Assembly (NCBI GenBank): GCA_947497245.1
Contig: CANMFO010000004.1
Location: forward strand, 183,759 to 247,758
Direction of reading: 5' to 3'
DNA from: an uncultured Flavobacteriaceae bacterium
Lineage (GTDB): Bacteria > Bacteroidota > Bacteroidia > Flavobacteriales > Flavobacteriaceae
Length of the DNA stretch: 64,000 nt
The notes below the pieces were generated by a model. It did no database searches, was not told the DNA's origin, and worked only from the letters and a program-made list of their open reading frames with translations. Positions 36,082 through 44,725 of this stretch are shown piece after piece (within the stretch, counting starts at the first letter, position 1; each line of letters begins with the position of its first letter). Both the position numbers and the translations under genes were made by a program.

Positions 36082-36519
36082 TTATTTTGCCAATATGGTT
36101 TTCATTTCACTGGTTGCCAACAGTGTCCCGTCCAGGGCAACTTTGGCCTTTACAAGGGTCACGCCCATGATATCGTGCAGGATTTCCACTGTTGTGCGGA
36201 GCTCGGAACCGATTTGGGGCAGCGACAGTACCTCTGCCCTTTTGATCGCCCCAATATAGCCCACGGGAGCCGGTTGCCGGTCCAGATAAAAGCTGTAGCC
36301 CGTGTGCAGGGCAACGGTCTGCGCCATATTTTCGATAAGCCCTGGTTCCGTGAAACGATCGCCCGAAGCAAAAATATTGGTGGAAGGGACGGTGAAGCCC
36401 GAAATTATTTTGTTCCCGGAAAAGTAAAGGAGTTTGTCCACCATGACGAAGGGGGATTTTTGCGGAATCAACTTCTGTAGAAAATCCCGGTCGGTGATGT
36501 GCACGTTCAATGGGTTCAT
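36082..36519 (-). CDS. hotdog protein, aryl-polyene dehydratase-like (His-less)
   Basis: The 145-residue protein has LIPQKSPFVMVDKLLYF and then SGDRFTEPGLIENMAQTVA. The acid equivalent to FabZ Glu is present, but the His position is Ile. It shares the I-F-x3-D-R-x-T-E-x-G-L-I-E-N-x-A-Q pattern with its neighbour at 35626, showing duplication. It lies directly between that gene and darB with zero spacing on both sides, which suggests tight co-expression. Confidence 0.84.
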   Translation of the reverse strand: MNPLNVHITDRDFLQKLIPQKSPFVMVDKLLYFSGNKIISGFTVPSTNIFASGDRFTEPGLIENMAQTVALHTGYSFYLDRQPAPVGYIGAIKRAEVLSLPQIGSELRTTVEILHDIMGVTLVKAKVALDGTLLATSEMKTILAK

Positions 36520-37653
36520 CTAATGTACCGTTAGATAAGCATAGGTATAGGAAAAGCGGGCACTTTCCGGAACGAACAACAAGATACGGTCCCCTTTTTT
36601 GAGGGTTCCGGAATGTACAAGTTCTTCCAACATGATGTAGATGGACGCCGAACCGATGTTTCCTACCTTTTCCAGGTTCAAGAACCATTTGTCATAGGGC
36701 ATTTCCACACCTTTGTCCTTCATCTCATCGTAAAAGCCTTGTTTGAAATAGTTCGATGAAATATGGGGTAGATAATAATCTACATCTGCCGGGGAGATTC
36801 CGTGTTTTTCATAAGCCTTCTTAAGACTGTCCACGGCCTTTTCAAGAATATGCTCCCCCAAGAGCTTTACATCCTGCTTTACCGAAAAAAGTGACTGCTT
36901 GCCCCATTCTTCCGAGGAATAATCGCTCCAGGGCTTCAAGCTGCCATCTTCCAGTTTTTCGCCTCCGGAATACATACAGGTCTCCATTTCAAAGGCATAG
37001 GAATAGCCTTCCATCCATTCGATCTTCAGTGAGATAGCGCCCTTTGGTTCGTTCTCCAACAGGACCGCCCCCGCCCCGTCCGAGAGCATCCATCTTAAAA
37101 AGTCCTTTTCAAAGGCGATTATGGGGTTGGCCTCCAATTTTTTAAGATTCGATACCTCATCTTCAAAAACCGTGGATTTGAGCCTGGACGAAGACCTTTC
37201 GGAACCCGTGCAAACGGCGTTGGAAACCTGATCCGATTTAACGGAAAGATAACCGAACTTTAGAGCGTTCATGCCGGAACAGCATACCCCGGAGGCCGAA
37301 TTGATCTCCAGGTTACGATTTTTTAGTAGGCCGTGGACCATCGCCGCGTGTGAAGGCAACAATTGGTCGGGGCTGGAAGTCCCACAGGACAACAGTTCCA
37401 TGTCATTGACGGTAAATTCGTCATCACACAAATTTTTTATGGCCTCTTCCGTCAATTGGGCATTGCTGTGTGTCATTTCCCCGTTCTCCCCAATGGCGTA
37501 ATACCTGGTCTTGATTTGGTTACTACGGAGAACGATGTTCTTGGCCCTGGAGGGACTGTCATTGACATATCCCAATTTTTCCTCCATTTGATCGTTGCCA
37601 ACCGGCAGATTGGGCAGAAACTTCGAAATCCTTGTGATGTATACGTCTTTCAT
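36520..37653 (-). CDS. darB: DarB-type KAS III (dialkylresorcinol synthase)
   Basis: The 377-residue protein is a KAS III homologue. The nucleophile region is SASGVCCSGMNAL (Cys124 or Cys125), with His in YYLPHISSNYF and Asn in KVGNIGSAS. DarB joins two beta-ketoacyl units to form the 1,3-cyclohexanedione precursor of 2,5-dialkylresorcinol, which DarA then aromatises. The pairing with darA in adjacent genes (55 bases apart) is the diagnostic context for flexirubin-type DAR biosynthesis. Confidence 0.9.
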   Translation of the reverse strand: MKDVYITRISKFLPNLPVGNDQMEEKLGYVNDSPSRAKNIVLRSNQIKTRYYAIGENGEMTHSNAQLTEEAIKNLCDDEFTVNDMELLSCGTSSPDQLLPSHAAMVHGLLKNRNLEINSASGVCCSGMNALKFGYLSVKSDQVSNAVCTGSERSSSRLKSTVFEDEVSNLKKLEANPIIAFEKDFLRWMLSDGAGAVLLENEPKGAISLKIEWMEGYSYAFEMETCMYSGGEKLEDGSLKPWSDYSSEEWGKQSLFSVKQDVKLLGEHILEKAVDSLKKAYEKHGISPADVDYYLPHISSNYFKQGFYDEMKDKGVEMPYDKWFLNLEKVGNIGSASIYIMLEELVHSGTLKKGDRILLFVPESARFSYTYAYLTVH

Positions 37654-37708
37654 GTAATCAAACCTATTCTTTGGGGGAACGACCTCGTCTTCTGACCCAT
37701 CCGCCCAT

Positions 37709-38635
37709 TTACCGATTTTTTAAATGGACGGAGGAATAATATTTGGTGTCCCTTTTTATTTTTCCGTACAACGGAATATAAGTCAGCAAAAATACAATAA
37801 AAACGATAGGGGAAATAATCCAGATAGCAAATAAAAGATAGTATTTGAAGAAGACAAGCCATTTTTTGCGGGACCGGGGCGCGGCCTGTGTCTTCTTTTG
37901 AATCAAGTTCGCCCATTTTGTGAAAATGATGTTCCCGCGCTTTTCTGTCGAAATAAGGGCCGGTTTTATCCGTACGGCACCGAGGGACAAAAGGGTATCC
38001 TGAAGGCTTTCGAAATTTCCCTTGGACAGGGCCTCCCCAATGGGTGCGCCAAATTTTTTCGCTCCCAAAATGTCCGCATCGGAAACCCCGGGTTTGGGAA
38101 AAATACCGAACATGCGGTCTTTTTTTCCATTTAGCATCCAATGCACGATGGTCAGAACACTGATATGGTTCCAGTGCCGATCCACCAAGGCAATATTGCC
38201 TACCAGGCGCGCTTCACAGTCTACCAAAAGCCTTTTTACCTTTTCCTGTGACTGGAACCACATGTTCCGGGCGCCGATTACCGTCACGACAGGAGTGTTT
38301 TTCAGGAGATGTTTCGCAGCATCGGATTTTAAAAAGGAGTTCAGGGGGATGGATGGCGACAAGAACCAAACTTGATGGCCCAGGAGTACCAAATCGTATT
38401 TTTTTTGCATCAGTTCGGGGGCCGGGACATTGATTTCGGTTGGAATCTGGAGAAAGGATTCGGGAAAGGCATCCATGAATTTTTCCTGTTCCCATGGAAA
38501 GTCATAGGGTTCATTTGGAACAATCTGATGAAAATTCAGATTTACGCCCTCCCCTTTCATGGCCGAGGCAATATTCACAAGAATGTCGAACAACTGCCCC
38601 GTTTGCGAATAGTAGACTACCAATACTTCTTTCAT
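37709..38635 (-). CDS. darA: DarA-type aromatase (dialkylresorcinol condensing enzyme)
   Basis: The N-terminus is flavodoxin-like (EVLVVYYSQTGQLFDIL), with YDLVLLGHQVWFLSPSIP and VVTVIGARNMWFQSQEKV. The C-terminus has two membrane helices (FKYYLLFAIWIISPIVFIVF). This is the DarA layout; DarA is an FMN-dependent enzyme that aromatises the DarB product to a dialkylresorcinol. It overlaps the upstream acyltransferase gene by 4 bases. Confidence 0.9.
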   Translation of the reverse strand: MKEVLVVYYSQTGQLFDILVNIASAMKGEGVNLNFHQIVPNEPYDFPWEQEKFMDAFPESFLQIPTEINVPAPELMQKKYDLVLLGHQVWFLSPSIPLNSFLKSDAAKHLLKNTPVVTVIGARNMWFQSQEKVKRLLVDCEARLVGNIALVDRHWNHISVLTIVHWMLNGKKDRMFGIFPKPGVSDADILGAKKFGAPIGEALSKGNFESLQDTLLSLGAVRIKPALISTEKRGNIIFTKWANLIQKKTQAAPRSRKKWLVFFKYYLLFAIWIISPIVFIVFLLTYIPLYGKIKRDTKYYSSVHLKNR

Positions 38636-39525
38636 TGTTCGGTTTTATCGTTCCAAAAATCAAAATAATTGAACCATTGCAAAGGGTACTTTTCCAAGAT
38701 CCACTCCAAGTTTTTGGTATATTCCCTGAGCAGGCCTTGGGCATCGCCCCTTTGTACTTCGGCCGTCCTGGCGTAAAGATGGTACTTCCTTTTGGTTTCT
38801 TTCATGACATACACAAAAAGTACCGGTACCTTTAACCTTGAGGCCAAGCGATAGGGCCCTAAAGGGAATTTCGCCTTTTTGCCCAACAGGGTTTCCTCCA
38901 AAAGTTTTGACTCTTCCATAAAACGATCTCCCGTAAAGCAAACCAACTCGCCCTGGCTCAGGGCGTCGTGTATTTCAAAAATATGGGACATGTCCTCTTT
39001 CACCAAAATAAATTTGACTGTGGACCTGACCGTAGCGCTATCCAGATAGCTCTTGATCTTTTCGTGCTCCGTATCCCAGGTAACCACGCTGATCTGTGAC
39101 TGTGACATTTCATCCAATTCTTGAAAAAAATAAGGGGAGACCTCAAAATTACCGGCATGGGCGCTTAGCAGAATCCCGCCTTTTTTTTGGACAAGCAATC
39201 TTTTGATGTTCCCGATACCGTCGAACTCATAGGTAAAACGATCTCTAAGGCCTGAAGAAATGGTAGCCCTATCTATCAGTGTTTGTCCAAACCGGTAGTA
39301 GCTCGTGTAGATGTTGAGCATACTTTTCGTCCTGGAATACCCCTGTCTCTTGTGGAGATAGTAGTAGATGGCCCTGGAGCTTTTGGGTGAAAAGATACAG
39401 AAGTAAACCACTACAAAGTGGAGTAACAGGTAGGAGGCATTTAGGCCAAGGTACTTAATGAAAAAGATATAGATCCTATATCCTAAGACCGTACCCCTGG
39501 ATTTTCCTTCCCATTCCGTTGCCAT
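38632..39525 (-). CDS. LpxL-like lysophospholipid acyltransferase
   Basis: The 297-residue protein has N-terminal membrane helices (15-50) and a HAGNFE motif (His123, Glu128), the Hx4(D/E) dyad of LpxL/HtrB-type acyltransferases, followed by FTGDRFMEE. In flexirubin clusters such enzymes are candidates for esterifying the aryl polyene acid to the dialkylresorcinol. The BtrH-like and C45 proteins are alternatives for that step. Confidence 0.88.
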   Translation of the reverse strand: MATEWEGKSRGTVLGYRIYIFFIKYLGLNASYLLLHFVVVYFCIFSPKSSRAIYYYLHKRQGYSRTKSMLNIYTSYYRFGQTLIDRATISSGLRDRFTYEFDGIGNIKRLLVQKKGGILLSAHAGNFEVSPYFFQELDEMSQSQISVVTWDTEHEKIKSYLDSATVRSTVKFILVKEDMSHIFEIHDALSQGELVCFTGDRFMEESKLLEETLLGKKAKFPLGPYRLASRLKVPVLFVYVMKETKRKYHLYARTAEVQRGDAQGLLREYTKNLEWILEKYPLQWFNYFDFWNDKTEQ

Positions 39526-39545
39526 TCATTTGGTGGTTGTTTCAG

Positions 39546-39794
39546 TCAGTCCAGTTTTCTTTCGATCAGGTCATAAAAATCCTGTAGGGTAGTGATGTTC
39601 ACGAAGTCCTCGCCCACCAATTTCACCCCAAAGTTGCTCTCAACGGCAACGACAAGGTCTACAAAATCCAAACTATCGAGGCCCACGGCATCCTTTAGGT
39701 TTGCTCCCGGGGCGAGTTCTTCTTTATCGACCTCGAATTCGTCGATGAGGAATGCGTCTATCTTTTCAACAATAACTTGTTTGGTCATTATCAT
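39546..39794 (-). CDS. acyl carrier protein
   Basis: The 82-residue acidic ACP has VGLDSLDFVDLV, with Ser41 as the phosphopantetheine site. The start at 39794 overlaps the upstream KS stop as ATGA, favouring it over the ATG at 39788. It shares its local context with the KS and FabG genes, so it may be the main elongation ACP. Confidence 0.95.
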   Translation of the reverse strand: MIMTKQVIVEKIDAFLIDEFEVDKEELAPGANLKDAVGLDSLDFVDLVVAVESNFGVKLVGEDFVNITTLQDFYDLIERKLD

Positions 39795-41017
39795 TTTTCG
39801 CTAGCAGTTTTTATGATCAAAGCGGAGTTTGTACCTCCAAACCCGAATGAATTTGACAAAAATACGTCAATTTTTTTATTTAAGGTTTTCTTAACGATGT
39901 TTAATTTGGCCGAAACCTCATCGGGATTTTCCAGATTGATGTTGGGCGCAATAAACGAATTTTGCATCATCAACATCGAATAGATGACCTCGCTTGCCCC
40001 GGCCATCCAGCATTCATGCCCGGTCATCGATTTGGTGGAGCTCACATGGGGGCAGTTTTCCCCAAAAACTTCCAGGATGGCCCTGGCCTCATTGGCATCG
40101 CCGACCGGGGTCGATGTGGCATGTGCGTTCACGTAATCGATGTTCGAAGGGACTATTCCCGCTTCGTTCAAGGCTTTTTTCATTGCTCTTGAAGGGCCTT
40201 CCATATTGGGGGTTGAAATATGGTCGCCGTTGGAAGAAAAGCCATATCCGATGATCTCCCCTAAGATATTGGCCCCGCGGTTCCTGGCGGATTCATAGCT
40301 TTCCAATACCAGGGTAGCGCCCCCACCGCTGGGCACAAGTCCGTTCCTGTCCTTGTCAAAGGGCCTGGAAGCACTTTTGGGATTGTCCTTGTGCGTGGCA
40401 AAGACGCCGAGACCGTCAAAACTGCCCATGGCCAGAGGATTGATTTCCTGGGCCCCTCCCGTAAGAATACAGTCTTGAAGGCCACTTTTTATGAGGTGGT
40501 AGGCGGTACCGATGGAATGGGACCCGCTCGCACAGGCCGCACTGATGGTGAAGTTCACCCCCTTGAGCTTGAAAATGGTGGAGAGGTTCATCGTTACCGT
40601 GGAGTTCATGGCCTTGAAAATGGCACCTGAGCCCACCAAGGTCGTATCCCTTTTCTCGCGCATCACATCGATCGATTCGATAACCGATTTGGCCGTGCTG
40701 TCATTGCCATAGATGATGCCCACTTCATGGGCATCCAAAAAATCTTGGTCGATCTTGGCATTTGTCAATGCCTCCAGGGTCGCCATATAGGCATATTGGG
40801 TCTCTTCGCCCATGCTGATACGCTGCCTCCTCGAAAGCATGGGCTTTAGATCGGGTGCGTCCACAGCACCGGTCAGTGGGGAACGGTATCCGAAATCTGC
40901 GCGTTCCTGGTCGTAGATGATGCCCGACCTGCCCTCGTACAGGGAGGTTTTGACCTCGTCCAAATTCTTGCCAATGCAAGAATAAATGCCCATTCCTGTA
41001 ATAACTACTCGCTTCAT
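39791..41017 (-). CDS. beta-ketoacyl-ACP synthase (FabF-like)
   Basis: The 408-residue protein has Cys162 in SAACASGSHSIG, His in NAHATSTPVGD (HAT in place of the usual HGT) and His in KSMTGHECWMAGASE. Lys-Ser-Met and Gly-His are conserved, so it should be active. It is one of three complete KAS II-type enzymes in the operon and is encoded next to its ACP with an ATGA overlap. Confidence 0.94.
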   Translation of the reverse strand: MKRVVITGMGIYSCIGKNLDEVKTSLYEGRSGIIYDQERADFGYRSPLTGAVDAPDLKPMLSRRQRISMGEETQYAYMATLEALTNAKIDQDFLDAHEVGIIYGNDSTAKSVIESIDVMREKRDTTLVGSGAIFKAMNSTVTMNLSTIFKLKGVNFTISAACASGSHSIGTAYHLIKSGLQDCILTGGAQEINPLAMGSFDGLGVFATHKDNPKSASRPFDKDRNGLVPSGGGATLVLESYESARNRGANILGEIIGYGFSSNGDHISTPNMEGPSRAMKKALNEAGIVPSNIDYVNAHATSTPVGDANEARAILEVFGENCPHVSSTKSMTGHECWMAGASEVIYSMLMMQNSFIAPNINLENPDEVSAKLNIVKKTLNKKIDVFLSNSFGFGGTNSALIIKTASEK

Positions 41018-41034
41018 GATCTTTTGCTACCTGC

Positions 41035-41778
41035 CTAAGAATAGATGCCCCCGTTGATATTGATTACCTCTCCGGTGATATAGGACGCTTTGGACGACGC
41101 CAAAAACGATACCATATGTGCCACTTCCCCTGCCTCGCCAAAACGGTTGGCCGGAATCATCTTCTTTAGCTCCTGTTCGTTCAGTTCACTGGTCATGTCC
41201 GTTTTTATGAACCCGGGCGCGACCGCATTTACAGTAACGTTTCTTTTTGCTACTTCTTGTGCAAGCGCCTTTGTGGCACCGATTACCGCAGCTTTGGCGG
41301 CCGAATAATTGGTCTGTCCCGGGGTGCCCTTGAGGCCCGATACCGATACCAAATTGATGATTCTTCCGTATTTGTTGACCAGTAATTTTTGAATCAGTGC
41401 ATTGGTGACATTGTAAAAGCCATTTAGGCTCGTATCGATAACATTCGACCAGTCTTCCCTGGGCATCCACATGAAAAGGCCGTCCTTGGTGATGCCCGCA
41501 TTGTTCACCACGACCTCTATAACGGCATTTTTATGCTGTTCGTGCCAAGTTTCCAGAACCGATTTGACCTGTTCCGCATCGACCACATCAAAGGGCATCA
41601 ATTCCCCCGTGCCCCCCGCAGCCTGCACAAGCCTAAGAGTTTCGGCCGCCGCCTCCCCATTCCGGTTGTAGTTGATGAGGATGGGATAGTCCAGGTCCTT
41701 GGCAAGTTGCTCGCATATCGCTCTGCCGATGCCCCGGGAACCTCCGGTGACCAATGCATACTTCTTTTTTTTCTCCAT
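41035..41778 (-). CDS. fabG: FabG-like 3-oxoacyl-ACP reductase
   Basis: The 247-residue SDR has TGGSRGIG (11-18), a VVNNAGI core, and catalytic YSAAK in GQTNYSAAKAAV, with SVSGLKG supplying the Ser. AVAPGFIKTDM is typical of FabG. It is the only ketoreductase in the operon and should reduce beta-keto groups of the polyene chain with NADPH. Confidence 0.95.
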   Translation of the reverse strand: MEKKKKYALVTGGSRGIGRAICEQLAKDLDYPILINYNRNGEAAAETLRLVQAAGGTGELMPFDVVDAEQVKSVLETWHEQHKNAVIEVVVNNAGITKDGLFMWMPREDWSNVIDTSLNGFYNVTNALIQKLLVNKYGRIINLVSVSGLKGTPGQTNYSAAKAAVIGATKALAQEVAKRNVTVNAVAPGFIKTDMTSELNEQELKKMIPANRFGEAGEVAHMVSFLASSKASYITGEVININGGIYS

Positions 41779-41864
41779 ATTTTCTGTCCTGGCCCACAGA
41801 TAAAAATTATAAAATTATTGTAAGAATGTCAAGGGCCGTATGTATTGCCATCCTATTGGAAGGG

Positions 41865-42995
41865 TCATTTCATCGAAACGAAGGGTTCGGCATTTTTGAA
41901 CCATTTGTTGGCAAGGAGTTCCCCTTTTTCATTCAGATACCCCCATCCTTTTTTTGACTTGACCCGTGCTAGGCCATTTTTGAACCCTTTTTGCTCGGCA
42001 CCTTTAAGAAATGCCAATCCTGCGGTGATATCGTATTCCATGGGGATGACCAAATTGCCGGTCTTGTCGATAAAGCCCCAACGCTTTTCCTTGACGGGAG
42101 CCAGTCCGTTGTCGGCGAAAACCTCGGCATCCTTGTATTGGTAGTCCACGACCATTTGCCCTTTGCCATCAATGTAGCCCCATAGTTTTCCCTTGGCGAC
42201 CGGGGCCAGACCGTTTGCGAAAGACCGGGCCTTATCAAATGTGGGTTGAATGACCCATTCCCCTTTGCTATTTACAAAACCCACCTTCTTTGCCTTGCGG
42301 GCATAGGTAAGGTCGGAACCCGTATGGAAATTCCAGACTTTGTCCGCCCCCTCGATCGGACTAAAGGTACCCTTTTGGATAATTCCAAAGGCCCCTCCCT
42401 TCTTGGCATAGACCCCATTGCTACTGTACGTATTCCCGACCTCCTCGTACTCGACCGGGATGACCACCTCGCCTTTGGCGTTGATCATGCCCCATTGTTC
42501 GCCGCTTTGCACTTTGGCATGGCCGTTCCTGAATTTTTTTATCGATCTGTAGGTGGGTTCCAGGATTACTTTGCCATCGGGTCCCAATAGGCCCACCATT
42601 TCCATTTTTTTGTAGGGCGCCACCCCTTCCTCAAAATCGTAATATTTATCGGCGGCAGGAACATCCAGGACCTTTCCGGACCGATCGATATACTGCCATT
42701 GGTCGTCTTGGTTTACCAGGGCGACCCCCGAATTGAAGTGCTTTACCTTCTTGTACCGGGGTTTGATGGCCCATGCGCCGGTAGCATCTATATAGCCCCA
42801 TTGATCGGCCTCTTCGGCAGCGGCCAGGCCATCGGAAAAGCTCTTCGCCCTTTCGAATCTTGGTTCGATCACATATTCGCCCGAGGTGTTGATATAACCA
42901 AATCGGTCCCCTTCCCTTACCAATGCCAGATCTTGGGCATAGGATGAAAAAATACTCAAAAAAACAAGCAAAAAAACAGTGTAAAAAGTTCTCAT
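41865..42995 (-). CDS. secreted WG-repeat protein
   Basis: The 376-residue protein has a signal peptide (MRTFYTVFLLVFLSIFSSYA) followed by about ten WG-type repeats, each near 35 residues, with cores such as WGYIDATGAWAIKP, WGMINAKGEVVIP, WGYIDGKGQMVVD and WGFIDKTGNLVIP. WG repeats are beta-hairpin modules of unknown biochemical role, usually at the cell surface or periplasm. It overlaps the ammonia lyase gene by 4 bases. I know of no proven role in pigment formation. Confidence 0.92.
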   Translation of the reverse strand: MRTFYTVFLLVFLSIFSSYAQDLALVREGDRFGYINTSGEYVIEPRFERAKSFSDGLAAAEEADQWGYIDATGAWAIKPRYKKVKHFNSGVALVNQDDQWQYIDRSGKVLDVPAADKYYDFEEGVAPYKKMEMVGLLGPDGKVILEPTYRSIKKFRNGHAKVQSGEQWGMINAKGEVVIPVEYEEVGNTYSSNGVYAKKGGAFGIIQKGTFSPIEGADKVWNFHTGSDLTYARKAKKVGFVNSKGEWVIQPTFDKARSFANGLAPVAKGKLWGYIDGKGQMVVDYQYKDAEVFADNGLAPVKEKRWGFIDKTGNLVIPMEYDITAGLAFLKGAEQKGFKNGLARVKSKKGWGYLNEKGELLANKWFKNAEPFVSMK

Positions 42996-44527
42996 GATTT
43001 TTTATTTTGATGGTTTATAATATAGTCCTTAACAGCGTTTACATAAGGATACATAACAATATCCTCTTTAAAGGGGGGAACTATATTTCTGACCGCGTCG
43101 TACAGTTTTTTGGTCTTGCTCGAAACCTTGTCCTGTACCTGTAGGAACTCTATGGCCTGTACCACGGTTATCATTTCAATGGCGATGATCTCGAAGGCGT
43201 TCTCGATCACCTTTTTGGTGATCAGGGCCGCGTTGGTGCCCATGCTCACTATATCCTGGTTGTCGTTGTTGTTGGGAATGCTGTGGACATACATGGGATT
43301 CGACAGCATTTGATTCTCCGCGGCGGTCGAAGTGGCGGTAAACTGCACTCCCTGCATACCGAAATTCAGGCCCAAGGTCCCCAAGTTTACAAAGGGAGGT
43401 AGGATGTCGTTCAACTTTGAGTTCAAGAGGTAGTTCAATTGCCGTTCCGCGAGCATGCCCATTTTGGTAACGACAATTTTCAATTTGTCCATTTCAAGGG
43501 ATACGTAGTCTCCGTGAAAGTTTCCTCCGTGGTATACATTTTTTTTGGCCACATCAACAATAGGGTTGTCATTGGCGGAATTTACTTCTTCGATGATAAT
43601 GCGTTCCACATTGTTCAAGGTGTCCAAAACGGGCCCCAAAATTTGGGGCACGCAGCGTAGGGAATAGTATTCCTGTACTTTTTCCTCAAAGACGGTCACC
43701 TCCTCCGTTGAAACGTACAGATGGTGCTCCCTCTTTCTGGTCAGACCGCTATCCTGTAAATGGCTGCGCATGGATCGGGCGATTTCGCGCTGTCCCAAAT
43801 GTTTTTTGGTCTGGTTGAGATCCTCGCCCAGGTGATCGTCGTAGGCCTCCACTATTTCGTTGATGGCCGAGGAACAACAGATCATCCATTCCAACAACCT
43901 TCGGGTGTATATGGTGTTCACCACCCCGATTCCGGTCATGACCGAGGTACCGTTGATCAGTGCGAGGCCCTCTCGAAGCTCGACCTGGATGGGGGAGATG
44001 CCCTCTTTTTCGAAAACGTCCTTCGTGGGCCGTCGCTCCCCATGGTAAAAGACCTCCCCTTCGCCAATCAGCACCAGTGCCAAATGGGCCAGTTGTACCA
44101 AATCCCCACTGGCACCGACACCTCCATGTTCATAGATCAGGGGAATAATATTTTTGTTGATCAGTTTGACCATTACATCAATGACCGATGCATGCACTCC
44201 CGAATTTCCCAAACTAAGCGTGTTCAACCGTGCCAACATGGCGGCCTTTACATATTTGGGTGCAATGGGGTTCCCAGTGCCCGACGCATGGCTCCGAATC
44301 AGGTTGTATTGCAAGCGTACCGTTTCGGAATCTTTGATCTTGTATTGGGCCATGGGGCCAAAGCCGGTATTCACTCCATAGATGATCTTGTTCTTGGAGA
44401 ACTCCTTTAGAAAGTCAAAACTTTTTTGGACGGTACTGAGAACGGCTTCATCTACTGCAATGGGTTCATCTTCAAATATAACTTCGTAAAACTCCCGTAT
44501 TCCTAACTTTCCTTTAATTTTTGGCAT
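42992..44527 (-). CDS. HAL/TAL-type aromatic amino acid ammonia lyase
   Basis: The 511-residue protein has the self-processing MIO triad Ala139-Ser140-Gly141 in GGVGASGDLVQLAHLA. YGVNTGFGP and SIPNNNDNQDIVSMG are further class motifs. In flexirubin producers this enzyme makes 4-hydroxycinnamate from tyrosine, the aromatic starter. The selectivity pair in NLIRSHASG is Ser79-His80, which is more like histidine ammonia lyases than the His-Leu of Rhodobacter TAL, so substrate assignment rests on context. It is the first gene of the operon. Confidence 0.88.
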   Translation of the reverse strand: MPKIKGKLGIREFYEVIFEDEPIAVDEAVLSTVQKSFDFLKEFSKNKIIYGVNTGFGPMAQYKIKDSETVRLQYNLIRSHASGTGNPIAPKYVKAAMLARLNTLSLGNSGVHASVIDVMVKLINKNIIPLIYEHGGVGASGDLVQLAHLALVLIGEGEVFYHGERRPTKDVFEKEGISPIQVELREGLALINGTSVMTGIGVVNTIYTRRLLEWMICCSSAINEIVEAYDDHLGEDLNQTKKHLGQREIARSMRSHLQDSGLTRKREHHLYVSTEEVTVFEEKVQEYYSLRCVPQILGPVLDTLNNVERIIIEEVNSANDNPIVDVAKKNVYHGGNFHGDYVSLEMDKLKIVVTKMGMLAERQLNYLLNSKLNDILPPFVNLGTLGLNFGMQGVQFTATSTAAENQMLSNPMYVHSIPNNNDNQDIVSMGTNAALITKKVIENAFEIIAIEMITVVQAIEFLQVQDKVSSKTKKLYDAVRNIVPPFKEDIVMYPYVNAVKDYIINHQNKKS

Positions 44528-44591
44528 GTATGGTTGATTCTGTCGGCCTTAAGTGATATTTTAGTACTTAAAAGTAGCCATTTCGGTTGGC

Positions 44592-44617
44592 AAATTTATA
44601 ATAATTAGGGAAGCAAT
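44592..44617 (-). promoter_or_regulatory. candidate promoter of the flexirubin operon
   Basis: On the minus strand there is an exact TAAATTTG, matching the Bacteroidota -7 element TAnnTTTG, at 44592-44599. A TTG lies 15 bases upstream (44615-44617). The distance to the ammonia lyase ATG is about 65 bases. The spacer is shorter than the usual 17-23, so this is a candidate only. It is in the divergent region shared with the halogenase-like gene; on the other strand TATTTTTG (44623-44630) could serve that gene. Confidence 0.42.
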
Positions 44618-44725
44618 ATCGTATTTTTGTTACCAATACCCAATTACAAATCAAATTTTCAAAGTTTTTGAACCCAATGCCCTTATTTTGTTTCTGACAA
44701 CGGAAAAGGCGCTAAAAAATGGAGT

